A stretch of 12,962 bases of DNA from an uncultured Selenomonadaceae bacterium (GTDB taxonomy: Bacteria; Bacillota; Negativicutes; Selenomonadales; Selenomonadaceae). Shown here piece after piece: positions 1-6,324 of this stretch (positions within the stretch are counted from its first letter, which is position 1; each line of letters begins with the position of its first letter). The stretch is taken from positions 1 to 12,962 of the forward strand of contig CAJOKY010000032.1 of the NCBI GenBank assembly GCA_905235425.1. The letters are read 5' to 3'. The position numbers and the translations under genes are program-made. Under the pieces are notes generated by a model. That model was not told where the DNA came from. It worked only from the letters and a program-made list of their open reading frames with translations, and did not search any database.

Positions 1-186
1 ATGTAAAATTTCTGCCAACATCGCGCAGGTTGAGCCTTTGCCGTTCGTACCTGCAACGTGTATCGTGTCATAAAAATTCTGCGGATAATTTAATTTTTCG
101 ACAAGCTGATTTATGCGGTCAAGCCCTGCCTTAATGCCGAATACAGCCAGCCAATCCAAATATTTCAATGCGTCTTTGTATGTCAT
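1..186 (-). CDS. folC: FolC, folylpolyglutamate/dihydrofolate synthase, N-terminal part (truncated by window edge)
   Basis: FolC adds glutamate to dihydropteroate and/or tetrahydrofolates with ATP, in the cytosol. Only the first 62 codons are present; the reading frame is open at base 1. The start ATG is at 186-184, preceded by AAAGG about 8 nt upstream. The protein opens MTYKDALKYLDWL and carries the family ATP-binding P-loop HVAGTNGKGST at residues 43-53, which is diagnostic of the Mur ligase/FolC superfamily; the N-terminal leader and the P-loop position favour FolC over Mur enzymes. I see no convincing promoter of its own in the 90 bases upstream; the nearest good minus-strand promoter is at 533-561, so its mRNA may carry a leader of about 340 nt that is antisense to the small gene at 281-406. 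Confidence 0.88.
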   Translation of the reverse strand, partial: MTYKDALKYLDWLAVFGIKAGLDRINQLVEKLNYPQNFYDTIHVAGTNGKGSTCAMLAEILH

Positions 187-202
187 AATCTCAACCTTTA
201 TG

Positions 203-231
203 TTGTAAAATTTTTTGAAACAATGTAAAAT
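203..231 (+). promoter_or_regulatory. Sigma-70-type promoter for the small peptide gene
   Basis: A -35 box TTGTAA (203-208) and a -10 box TAAAAT (226-231) are separated by exactly 17 bp. The -10 is preceded by TG (224-225), an extended -10. Transcription should begin near 238, just before the leader hairpin. The upstream ATG-less part of the reading frame (an in-frame TTG at 215) lies inside this promoter, so it cannot be the start codon. Confidence 0.6.
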
Positions 232-238
232 ATCCACC

Positions 239-273
239 GTTACCGCTCCCCACACTGGTAACAGGAGGGAGGT
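239..273 (+). promoter_or_regulatory. Structured 5' leader and ribosome-binding site of the small peptide gene
   Basis: GTTACC (239-244) pairs perfectly with GGTAAC (257-262), closing a 12-nt loop at the very 5' end of the predicted mRNA. The loop contains CTCCC (246-250), complementary to GGGAG (267-271) inside the purine-rich Shine-Dalgarno stretch (263-273). The two pairings could form together as a pseudoknot-like fold, or alternate; either would hide the ribosome-binding site. 5' structures that restrain translation are known for Fst-type toxin mRNAs. The pairing is visible; its function is inferred. Confidence 0.45.
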
Positions 274-303
274 AGCAACAGTGGATTTTATATGGTCTTT
301 ATT
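272..303 (+). repeat. Direct repeat copy A, over the peptide gene's RBS/start codon
   Basis: These 32 bases recur at 484-515 in the same orientation with one substitution (the G of the GTG start, 283, is A in the second copy) and two single-base indels. The core GATTTTATATGGTC is identical in both. Copy A spans the end of the Shine-Dalgarno region, the GTG start and the first seven codons. Confidence 0.85.
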
Positions 304-406
304 GCTCATGGTCGGTGCAAATGTTCTTTCGCAGTTAATCATTGATTGGCTCAAAGACATTCGCAAAAATGACGACGAAGAGCACGATGCAAAAGATGAG
401 CGGTAA
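281..406 (+). CDS. Small single-helix membrane peptide, candidate Fst-like type I toxin (41 aa)
   Basis: I chose the GTG at 281 because a near-ideal Shine-Dalgarno (AGGAGGGAGG, 263-272) lies 7-8 nt before it and no other start has one. The 41-residue product has a hydrophobic segment at about residues 3-21 (FIWSLLLMVGANVLSQLII), followed by WLKDIRKNDDEE and an Asp/Glu/Lys-rich end. Fst of plasmid pAD1 (33 aa) has the same plan: one membrane helix then a charged, acidic tail. It is the only plus-strand gene, with its own promoter, leader hairpin and terminator, and a direct repeat of its start region sits downstream beside an opposing promoter, as in par loci. I do not recognise a close named homologue. 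It could instead be a small membrane protein of another role; the toxin call rests mainly on locus architecture. Confidence 0.6.
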   Translation: MDFIWSLLLMVGANVLSQLIIDWLKDIRKNDDEEHDAKDER

Positions 407-427
407 CGCTAATCCGGCGTCTTGATA

Positions 428-482
428 GGCGCAACCCCCAAGAATCTGTCGTAAAGATTTCTCGGGGGTTTTTGTTTGCGCC
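428..482 (+). terminator. Rho-independent terminator of the small peptide gene, with a nested outer stem
   Basis: AACCCCC (433-439) pairs with GGGGGTT (464-470); the stem continues with AGAATCT (441-447) against AGATTTCT (455-462) with a bulge, and is followed by TTTTTG. An outer pair GGCGCAA (428-434) / TTGCGCC (476-482) encloses it and competes for two bases. Read on the minus strand the hairpin still forms but is followed by TTGCGCCTATC, with no T-run, so termination from that side is doubtful. Confidence 0.8.
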
Positions 483-483
483 T

Positions 484-515
484 GTAGCAACGTAGATTTT
501 ATATGGTCATTTATT
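484..515 (+). repeat. Direct repeat copy B, downstream of the terminator
   Basis: This is a near-identical copy of 272-303. It has TAG-containing GTAGAT in place of the GTGGAT start and is not followed by a coding frame, so it does not encode a second peptide. It lies immediately downstream (minus strand) of the predicted antisense start near 526. It may be a regulatory repeat like DRb of par loci, or the remnant of a second gene copy. Confidence 0.8.
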
Positions 516-532
516 TTCTAAATTGCGTTATT

Positions 533-561
533 ATGATAACACGAAAAAAAATTTTTGGCAA
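533..561 (-). promoter_or_regulatory. Sigma-70-type promoter, minus strand, for the antisense RNA and/or folC
   Basis: Read on the minus strand, TTGCCA (556-561) and TATCAT (533-538) are each 5/6 matches to consensus with exactly 17 bp between them. The predicted start is near 526. It sits just past the dapL stop codon (582) in a very AT-rich stretch. A weak stem (ATTTC/GGAAT) with a short T-run just upstream could partly terminate dapL transcription. Confidence 0.6.
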
Positions 562-581
562 GAAAAAATTCCGCGTTGAAA

Positions 582-1808
582 TTAAATCTTCCCTAATCTG
601 TTCATAGCCTCAAATATTTTTTCCCTGTTGCCGAAAGAAGTTAAACGCAGATAACCTTCACCGCAAGCACCGAAACCGTTGCCCGGCGTTCCGACAATGT
701 GAAATTTATTTAAAAGGTAGTCAAAAAATTTCCAAGATGAAAAGCCTTTCGGTATTTCAAGCCAAATATAAGGCGCGTTAATTCCGCCGTAAGCCGTCAA
801 GCCGACCGCACTTAAGCTGTCACGAATAATTTTAGCATTAGTCATATAATAGCCGATTAAATTTTTAATTTCCGCTTGACCTTCGTCCGAATAAATCGCC
901 TCTGCGCCGCGTTGTACAATGTAAGCCGTGCCGTTGAACTTTGTAGTTTGGCGACGTAGCCATAAATCTTTCAACAAAATTTTTTCGCCGTCTGCAGTTA
1001 AGCCATACAAATTTTGGGGAATGACAACGTAGCCGCAACGAGTACCTGTAAATCCTGCCGTTTTTGAAAATGAACGAAATTCAATCGCAACGTCTTTAGC
1101 GCCGTCCACTTCGTAAATGGAGCGAGGAATATTTTTGTCGGAAATGTACGCGGAATAAGCGGCGTCGTACAAAATGATTGAGTTATTCTTCTGCGCGTAG
1201 TCAATCCAAATTTTCAATGCGGCTTTATCAAGCGTCGTGCCGGTAGGATTATTAGGCGAGCAAAGATAAATCAAGTCTACTTTATTTTTCGGCGGCGAAG
1301 GTGAAAAATTATTTTCCGCAGTACAAGGCAAGTACGTCACGCCTTCAAAATGTCCGTCGTCTTTCAAATTACCCGTCCTGCCCGCCATTACGTTTGTATC
1401 GAGGTAAACGGGATAAACGGGATCTGCGATAGCAATTTTGCTGTCAAGACTGAAAATTTCTTGTATGTTGCCGCAATCGCATTTTGAACCGTCGCTTATG
1501 AAAATTTCATCAGGCGCAATATCTAAACCATGACGCTTGTAATTCCACTCTGAAATTTTTTCGCGCAGAAATTTATAACCTTGCTCCGGACCGTAGCCGC
1601 GAAAAGTTTTTACATTGCCCATTTCTTGAACGGCTTTACTCATTGCGTCAATGCAGACTTTCGGCAAAGGTTGAGTAACGTCGCCTATACCCAAGCTGAT
1701 AATTTTTGCGTCGGGATTTTCGGCTTGAAATTTTGCAACGCGCCTGCCAATTTCCGCAAAAAGATAATTCTTTGACAGTTTCAAATAATTTTCGTTAATC
1801 TTTGCCAT
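582..1808 (-). CDS. dapL: LL-diaminopimelate aminotransferase (DapL)
   Basis: DapL is a PLP enzyme that converts tetrahydrodipicolinate plus glutamate to LL-2,6-diaminopimelate in one step, feeding lysine and peptidoglycan synthesis in the cytosol. The 408-residue length is normal for the family. Visible features are the family opening INENYLKLSKNYLFAEI (residues 4-20), ISLGIGDVTQPLP (37-49), the PNNPTG motif (185-190), Asp215/Tyr218 that contact the cofactor, and the PLP lysine Lys249 in SFSKTAGFTGTRCGY. A C-terminal RLTSFGNR supplies the carboxylate-binding Arg. The ATG at 1808 begins only 3 nt after the upstream stop, with GGTGAGC as ribosome-binding site, so it is probably translationally coupled. 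Its place at the end of a glutamate-making operon fits, since glutamate is its amino donor. Confidence 0.93.
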   Translation of the reverse strand: MAKINENYLKLSKNYLFAEIGRRVAKFQAENPDAKIISLGIGDVTQPLPKVCIDAMSKAVQEMGNVKTFRGYGPEQGYKFLREKISEWNYKRHGLDIAPDEIFISDGSKCDCGNIQEIFSLDSKIAIADPVYPVYLDTNVMAGRTGNLKDDGHFEGVTYLPCTAENNFSPSPPKNKVDLIYLCSPNNPTGTTLDKAALKIWIDYAQKNNSIILYDAAYSAYISDKNIPRSIYEVDGAKDVAIEFRSFSKTAGFTGTRCGYVVIPQNLYGLTADGEKILLKDLWLRRQTTKFNGTAYIVQRGAEAIYSDEGQAEIKNLIGYYMTNAKIIRDSLSAVGLTAYGGINAPYIWLEIPKGFSSWKFFDYLLNKFHIVGTPGNGFGACGEGYLRLTSFGNREKIFEAMNRLGKI

Positions 1809-1811
1809 GAT

Positions 1812-4148
1812 TCAGCTCACCTTGTATAGACGGTACATTTTAATTTCTTCGGGATTGTCTTGAATATTCCATACGCCGCACGGACAAACTCCTGCGCAAA
1901 TTCCGCAACCGATACATTTTGATTCGTCGGAAACATATTCCCATGTACCGTCATCATGTTCAATGCGCGAAATGGCTTTTTCGGGGCAGGAGTTTAAGCA
2001 CATTTTACAATCACGACAAGTACCGCAGGATACACAGCGTAAATGTTCGTGCATTGGATCCGGCAAGTCGCAGTGGTGACATTTTTCATATAATTTTTTT
2101 GAAAGATTTTCAGACGGTACAAGCTTTTTTGGTACAAGCGGAGTAATTTTTTCACCGCGCAGAAATTGATTTATCATCAATGCCGTTTTTCTTGCATCAC
2201 CTATCGCGTCGGTTAATCTGCCTGGTTTAATCACGTCACCTGCCGCAAAAACTTTCGTCATAATTCTTTTGTCTGCGGAAGGTATCAACCAACTGCCGCG
2301 AAATTTTTTTATCGATTCGTCATTGGGCAGGAAGTCAAGTACAGGCTCTTCACCGATTGACACGATAACTTGATCCGCCGGAATAAATCTGCCGTCGTCA
2401 GCGAAAATTCCTTCGTCGGTAATTTTTTTTGTCATAAATGGATAAATTATTTTGCCGCCAAATTGTTCAAGGCGTCGAATTTCTTTTGGAAAAGCGGCAG
2501 GTTTCACCACGTCGACAACCACAACATTTTCAGCGCCCTGCTCGTAAGCACTTGTAGCAACGTCCATGCCGGAATTGCCGCCGCCTATTACTACAATATT
2601 TTTACCGACAAACGGTTTTTCGCCGCGATTAATTTTTTTAAGAAAATCTACGCCGAAAGTTAATTTTTCCGCGCCTTCCCAGTTAAAATACCGCGCCTTA
2701 TGTCCGCCGGTTGATACAAGTACCGCGTCATTTTCGTTGCAAATTTCAGCAAACTTTTCAGCGTCAACCTTGCAATTTGTCACGAACTTAACACCAATAC
2801 TTTCAATGCGGTTTAATTCAGCTTTAAGAAGTTCCTGCGAAATTCGGGAATGCGGAATAACCTGCGCGAGTTTGCCGCCGATAAATGCCGCCTCGTCATA
2901 AACCGTGACGGCGTGACCGCGTCTAATAAGTTGCCAAGCCGCAGTCAATCCCGCAACACCGCCGCCGATTATACCGACTTTCTTGCCGGTAGAAAATTTA
3001 GGCGCGTCAACTTCTACGTGAGCCGACTGTAAACCGAGTTCACCGATTTTTATTGCGTCGTCAATCGAACTGCGCGTACAACCTTCCATACAAGGATTTG
3101 GGCAAAGAGTGCCGCATACTGAACCGGGAAACGGCGTGTAATCCAGTACAAGCTTTAAAGCGTCGTCAACCTTGCCCTGCCGCAGTAAAGCTAATCTCTG
3201 TTGAGTGGGAATACCTGTCGGGCAGAAAAATTGACACGGCGCAGAATATTTAGCGTTATCCCAACTTGGCACGCGCAGGCGGTAAATGCCGCGATTCACC
3301 GTATTTAAAACAGAAAAATCATCAACCGCAACGTCGCTGAAAATGCCGCCTTTAACCCAATCTTTTTTTCTAAATGCGGCAAGATCCGGCAAAACCTGCG
3401 GCTTCTTCTCTTCAAAAGTCAATGGACGAAGTTTTTTCCATTCATGCCAATCTGAAAGCTCCGCAATGAGTTCAGATTTTTCAATGGCATTCAGAAAATG
3501 ATTCATACCGCCTTTTAAAAAAGCTATGTCATCTTCGTCAAGGTCAAGGCAGAGGATATCGGCGGGATAATCAGAAATTTTGCCGCGAAAATAAACAATG
3601 CCGCCGACCATGCCGACGCAAGCGCGTTCACCGAGTACAGAAGAAAATTCCGCGCAGTCAACGCCGCAAATTACCGCACGACCGCCGCCCATAAATTCAA
3701 ATGAAAAACTGCCGACATTTTTCAAAACCCAAAGTTCCGGCTCTTCGTAAAGGGGATCGTGTTTCATAAGCGAGCCGGTACGCGTACCTGCGCGACCGCC
3801 GATATAAATTTTACCGCCTGCCGAACAATGCCCCGCCGTATCGCCTGCATCGCCTTTAACCGTAATAATTCCGCCTGCATTAAGCCAGCCGACATCTGCA
3901 GAAGTCGAACCCTCAACAATAATTTCGGTATTCGGCAGACACATTGAACCGACACGCTGTCCCGCATTGGTTACGTGAAATTTTAACGTCCTGCCTTCGG
4001 GATGCCATAGCGGTCCGCCGATATCGTGTTGCCCGCTTGCCGCAATTTCAAAATCTGTTTCACCGGCTTTAACCGCGTCTTCAATCATCAGTAAAAGGTC
4101 TTGAGTGGACATTCGCTCATTATTTTTTATGGTATCAATTTTTAACAT
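1812..4148 (-). CDS. Glutamate synthase fusion subunit: GXGXG domain + GltD-like NAD(P)H/FAD reductase + ferredoxin domain
   Basis: This 778-residue protein joins the C-terminal beta-helix (GXGXG) domain of GltB (about residues 35-190, with GSTSADVGWLNAGG, KGDAGDTAGHCSAGG and FEFMGGGRA) to a complete GltD-like reductase. The reductase has an N-terminal Cys-rich Fe-S region (CGTLCPNPCMEGC, about 345-357), a FAD motif GIIGGGVAGLTAAW (392-405), an NAD(P) motif VVIGGGNSGMDVA (519-531) and AAGD (635-638). A C-terminal ferredoxin-like module holds Cys705/708/711/714/717/721 and Cys745/748/751/755. It should pass electrons from NAD(P)H towards the FMN/Fe-S subunit encoded just upstream. The frame is open to 4277, but I chose the ATG at 4148: it has GAGGAAG 8-9 nt before it, overlapping the TGA of the preceding gene, while 4277 would overlap that gene by 116 bp. 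Confidence 0.85.
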   Translation of the reverse strand: MLKIDTIKNNERMSTQDLLLMIEDAVKAGETDFEIAASGQHDIGGPLWHPEGRTLKFHVTNAGQRVGSMCLPNTEIIVEGSTSADVGWLNAGGIITVKGDAGDTAGHCSAGGKIYIGGRAGTRTGSLMKHDPLYEEPELWVLKNVGSFSFEFMGGGRAVICGVDCAEFSSVLGERACVGMVGGIVYFRGKISDYPADILCLDLDEDDIAFLKGGMNHFLNAIEKSELIAELSDWHEWKKLRPLTFEEKKPQVLPDLAAFRKKDWVKGGIFSDVAVDDFSVLNTVNRGIYRLRVPSWDNAKYSAPCQFFCPTGIPTQQRLALLRQGKVDDALKLVLDYTPFPGSVCGTLCPNPCMEGCTRSSIDDAIKIGELGLQSAHVEVDAPKFSTGKKVGIIGGGVAGLTAAWQLIRRGHAVTVYDEAAFIGGKLAQVIPHSRISQELLKAELNRIESIGVKFVTNCKVDAEKFAEICNENDAVLVSTGGHKARYFNWEGAEKLTFGVDFLKKINRGEKPFVGKNIVVIGGGNSGMDVATSAYEQGAENVVVVDVVKPAAFPKEIRRLEQFGGKIIYPFMTKKITDEGIFADDGRFIPADQVIVSIGEEPVLDFLPNDESIKKFRGSWLIPSADKRIMTKVFAAGDVIKPGRLTDAIGDARKTALMINQFLRGEKITPLVPKKLVPSENLSKKLYEKCHHCDLPDPMHEHLRCVSCGTCRDCKMCLNSCPEKAISRIEHDDGTWEYVSDESKCIGCGICAGVCPCGVWNIQDNPEEIKMYRLYKVS

Positions 4149-4161
4149 ATTTGCCACTTCC

Positions 4162-4683
4162 TCAATGTGCAACAATTTTTTCCATCCAAACCATGCTGTA
4201 CCTTCGATTAAATTTAAAGCCGCAATCTGTAAATTTTCCTGCGATTGTAAAGCCCAAATGTTTATGAAATTGTACACTGTTCAGAGTTAAATATTCGTCC
4301 TCAATGTCAGGATAGCCGATGCAAGCATAAAAATTAGTAATACCCATTTTCTTTAAACGTTCCTGCAGTTCACCATAAAGCTTTTTTCCAATGCCGCACT
4401 TGCGAAAATTTTTGTCTACGTAAATTGTTAATTCGGCGGAAAATTTGTAGGCTTCACGTGCTATGAAACTTCCGGCATAAGCATAGCCGACAATTTTGCC
4501 GTCGCATTTCGCCGAAATATACGGATATTTTTTTAGCGTGTTTTTTATGCGTAACCGAAATTCTTCAACTGTAGGCAAGGTACATTCAAAGGATATGGCT
4601 GTATTTTTTACATAGTAAGAATAAATTTCCAAAAGTTCGGCGGCATCATCTTCAGTAACATTTTCAATTTTTATGTCAATCAT
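4162..4683 (-). CDS. GNAT N-acetyltransferase of the phosphinothricin/methionine sulfoximine acetyltransferase type
   Basis: This 173-residue protein is a single GNAT domain, normal length for the Pat/Bar/YncA (MddA) group. Shared features are YVKNTAISFECTLPTVEEF (24-42), the acetyl-CoA motif A with RKCGIGK (94-100, pattern R-x-x-G-x-G), LHKHLGF-type motif B as FHKHLGF (139-145) and the terminal YSMVWMEK. Members acetylate the amino group of glutamate-like compounds such as phosphinothricin and methionine sulfoximine, or methionine sulfone. It lies between two glutamate synthase genes, starting 9 nt after the upstream stop with AAGGAAA as RBS, and its stop overlaps the next gene's RBS. The exact substrate cannot be read from sequence; given its neighbours a glutamate/glutamine analogue is plausible but unproven. 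Confidence 0.8.
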   Translation of the reverse strand: MIDIKIENVTEDDAAELLEIYSYYVKNTAISFECTLPTVEEFRLRIKNTLKKYPYISAKCDGKIVGYAYAGSFIAREAYKFSAELTIYVDKNFRKCGIGKKLYGELQERLKKMGITNFYACIGYPDIEDEYLTLNSVQFHKHLGFTIAGKFTDCGFKFNRRYSMVWMEKIVAH

Positions 4684-4692
4684 TATTTTTCC

Positions 4693-6324
4693 TTAGCAAA
4701 CGTATTGAATGCCGAGCTTGTCGGCAATGGCTTTATCGGTAGAAACAAGAGCGTCACTGCGTCCTACGGGCAATGAACTGTTGCCAATCGGCGCCATTAA
4801 CTTTCTAAGCTCAGAATCAAACGCAAGTACATAGTCAACAATTTTTTGAGCGCCTTTATCAATGTCAAGACGTTTAACCAATCGCGGATTTTGGGTACAA
4901 ATACCGGTAGGACATTTGCCGGTATTGCAAGCGTTACAGCGTCCCTGTTCATTGCCGACGCAACCTAGCAACTGAATTAAAATCTTGCCGCAAAAAACGC
5001 CGTTAGCACCTAAACAGATCATTTTAAAAGCGTCCGCCGCCGCGTTGCCTGTCATACCGATACCGCCACCGCCGTACAGCGGAATTTGTCCTTGCGCACC
5101 CTGTTCAACCGCCGCATTATAGCAGTCACGAATTTTTGAAACGACTGGATGTCCGGTGTGATCCAATGAAATTTCATTAGCCGCACCTGTGCCGCCTTGT
5201 ATGCCGTCGATAAAAAAGCCGCCGCAAATTTTGTAAGGGTCGCGCAGAAGGTTATTATAAACCGACACGGAGGTTGACGACGCCGCGCATTTTATGGCTA
5301 CGGGTACGCGAAAACCAAACGCCGCATTTAATGACAAGTGCATTTTCTGTACCGATTCTTCGATTGAGTAAAGCCCTTGATGATTCGGCGGCGATGATAA
5401 AGTTGCCTTCGGTACGCCGCGAATTGCCTGTACATGCGGCGCTACTTTTTCTGCTTGAAGTAAACCTCCGTCGCCGGGTTTAGCGCCTTGACCGATTTTT
5501 ATCAAAACTCCTGCGGGATCTGTTTTCATACGCGGCATAGCTTTAATGATTCTGTTCCAGCCGAAATGTCCCGACGCAATTTGAATTATAAAGTACTTCA
5601 AATAATCGGACTCCATAAGCTTAACCGGCATACCGCCTTCACCGCTTGACATTCGTACCGGCAAGCCGCAACGTTCATTTAAATAAGCCGTTGCCATTGC
5701 CACTGCTTCCCACGCTCTGGTTGAAAGTGCGCCGATTGACATATCGGAAAAAATTAACGGGTAAATCCAACGTACCGGCGGCGTTTTCTTCGTCATTACA
5801 AGTTTGCCGTTTTCAATTTGCATTGGCAATTCCTTAGGTGAAAGTATTCTGCCTAAAGGCGAGCGAATATCAAAAGTATGACGTTGCGAATCAAGAGAAG
5901 GGTCTGTCATCTGCGAAATGCGTCCGACAATGATTTTATCAAGTGTCCTCTGCGCATTTAAATTCGTACGTCCGCCGCGCTTAATCGGTCCGTTATCGCG
6001 TGATAATAAATTCCTGCGGTTATCGGGATTTCTTACGGCGCGAATCGCATTGTTGGGACAAACTCTTTCACACATACCGCAACCGCGACAGGCATTTTCA
6101 ATACTTGCAACTTGCTTTATTACGGGAATTGCGCATTGTTGATGAACAGGCTCCGGCTTATTCGCTTGCGATAAGGTGATAGATTTACGTTGCACTTCGA
6201 CTTTGATAGCTTTGAAAGTGCAAGAGGCAACGCAACTTCCGCACATTGTGCAACGCTCGGCATTGTAGTCAATCTTCCACATTAAATCATTAACGGCTAT
6301 ATCCTGCGTCTTTACTGTTTCCAT
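4693..6324 (-). CDS. Glutamate synthase central FMN/Fe-S subunit with N-terminal 2[4Fe-4S] ferredoxin domain (archaeal-type GltB2)
   Basis: This subunit carries the site where 2-oxoglutarate is aminated to glutamate using ammonia from the glutaminase subunit. Residues 20-92 form a ferredoxin-like domain with Cys25/28/31/35 and Cys79/82/85/89 (CTMCGSCVASC, CRGCGMCERVCP). Residues from about 150 onward are the FMN-binding barrel: SSGEGGMPVK (226-235), KIGQGAKPGDGGLL (276-289), the phosphate-binding GGTGAA (377-382) and GGGGIG (418-423), then a Cys cluster (455, 463, 466, 471, 476; GKCPTGICTQNP) matching the GltB Fe-S ligand region. At 543 aa it is the split form rather than the approximately 1500-aa bacterial GltB. 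The ATG at 6324 overlaps the preceding gene's end by 13 bp, with GGAAG upstream, suggesting coupling. Confidence 0.9.
   Translation of the reverse strand: METVKTQDIAVNDLMWKIDYNAERCTMCGSCVASCTFKAIKVEVQRKSITLSQANKPEPVHQQCAIPVIKQVASIENACRGCGMCERVCPNNAIRAVRNPDNRRNLLSRDNGPIKRGGRTNLNAQRTLDKIIVGRISQMTDPSLDSQRHTFDIRSPLGRILSPKELPMQIENGKLVMTKKTPPVRWIYPLIFSDMSIGALSTRAWEAVAMATAYLNERCGLPVRMSSGEGGMPVKLMESDYLKYFIIQIASGHFGWNRIIKAMPRMKTDPAGVLIKIGQGAKPGDGGLLQAEKVAPHVQAIRGVPKATLSSPPNHQGLYSIEESVQKMHLSLNAAFGFRVPVAIKCAASSTSVSVYNNLLRDPYKICGGFFIDGIQGGTGAANEISLDHTGHPVVSKIRDCYNAAVEQGAQGQIPLYGGGGIGMTGNAAADAFKMICLGANGVFCGKILIQLLGCVGNEQGRCNACNTGKCPTGICTQNPRLVKRLDIDKGAQKIVDYVLAFDSELRKLMAPIGNSSLPVGRSDALVSTDKAIADKLGIQYVC

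Larger units (their letters stand above)
428..526 (-). ncRNA. Predicted antisense RNA (candidate antitoxin RNA)
   Basis: A minus-strand promoter at 533-561 would start transcription near 526. The RNA first copies the complement of repeat B (484-515), so it would be complementary to repeat A in the peptide mRNA, covering its RBS and start. It then copies the complement of the shared terminator hairpin. This two-contact design (terminator loop plus start-region repeat) is that of RNA II in pAD1 par. The 3' end is uncertain because no T-run follows the hairpin on this strand; the left limit given is the outer stem, and the RNA may continue towards folC. Confidence 0.45.

Noticed and set aside
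215..280. Longer 63-residue version of the small plus-strand peptide starting at TTG 215
   Set aside because: The TTG lies between the -35 and -10 boxes of the predicted promoter and has no ribosome-binding site; GTG 281 has an excellent one.
484..515. Second complete peptide gene at repeat B
   Set aside because: The start codon position is TAG-like and no hydrophobic frame continues after it; only the start-region sequence is repeated.
4149..4277. Upstream start for the GXGXG-GltD fusion (43 extra residues)
   Set aside because: It would overlap the acetyltransferase gene by 116 bp, the extra residues do not resemble the family, and ATG 4148 has a good RBS.
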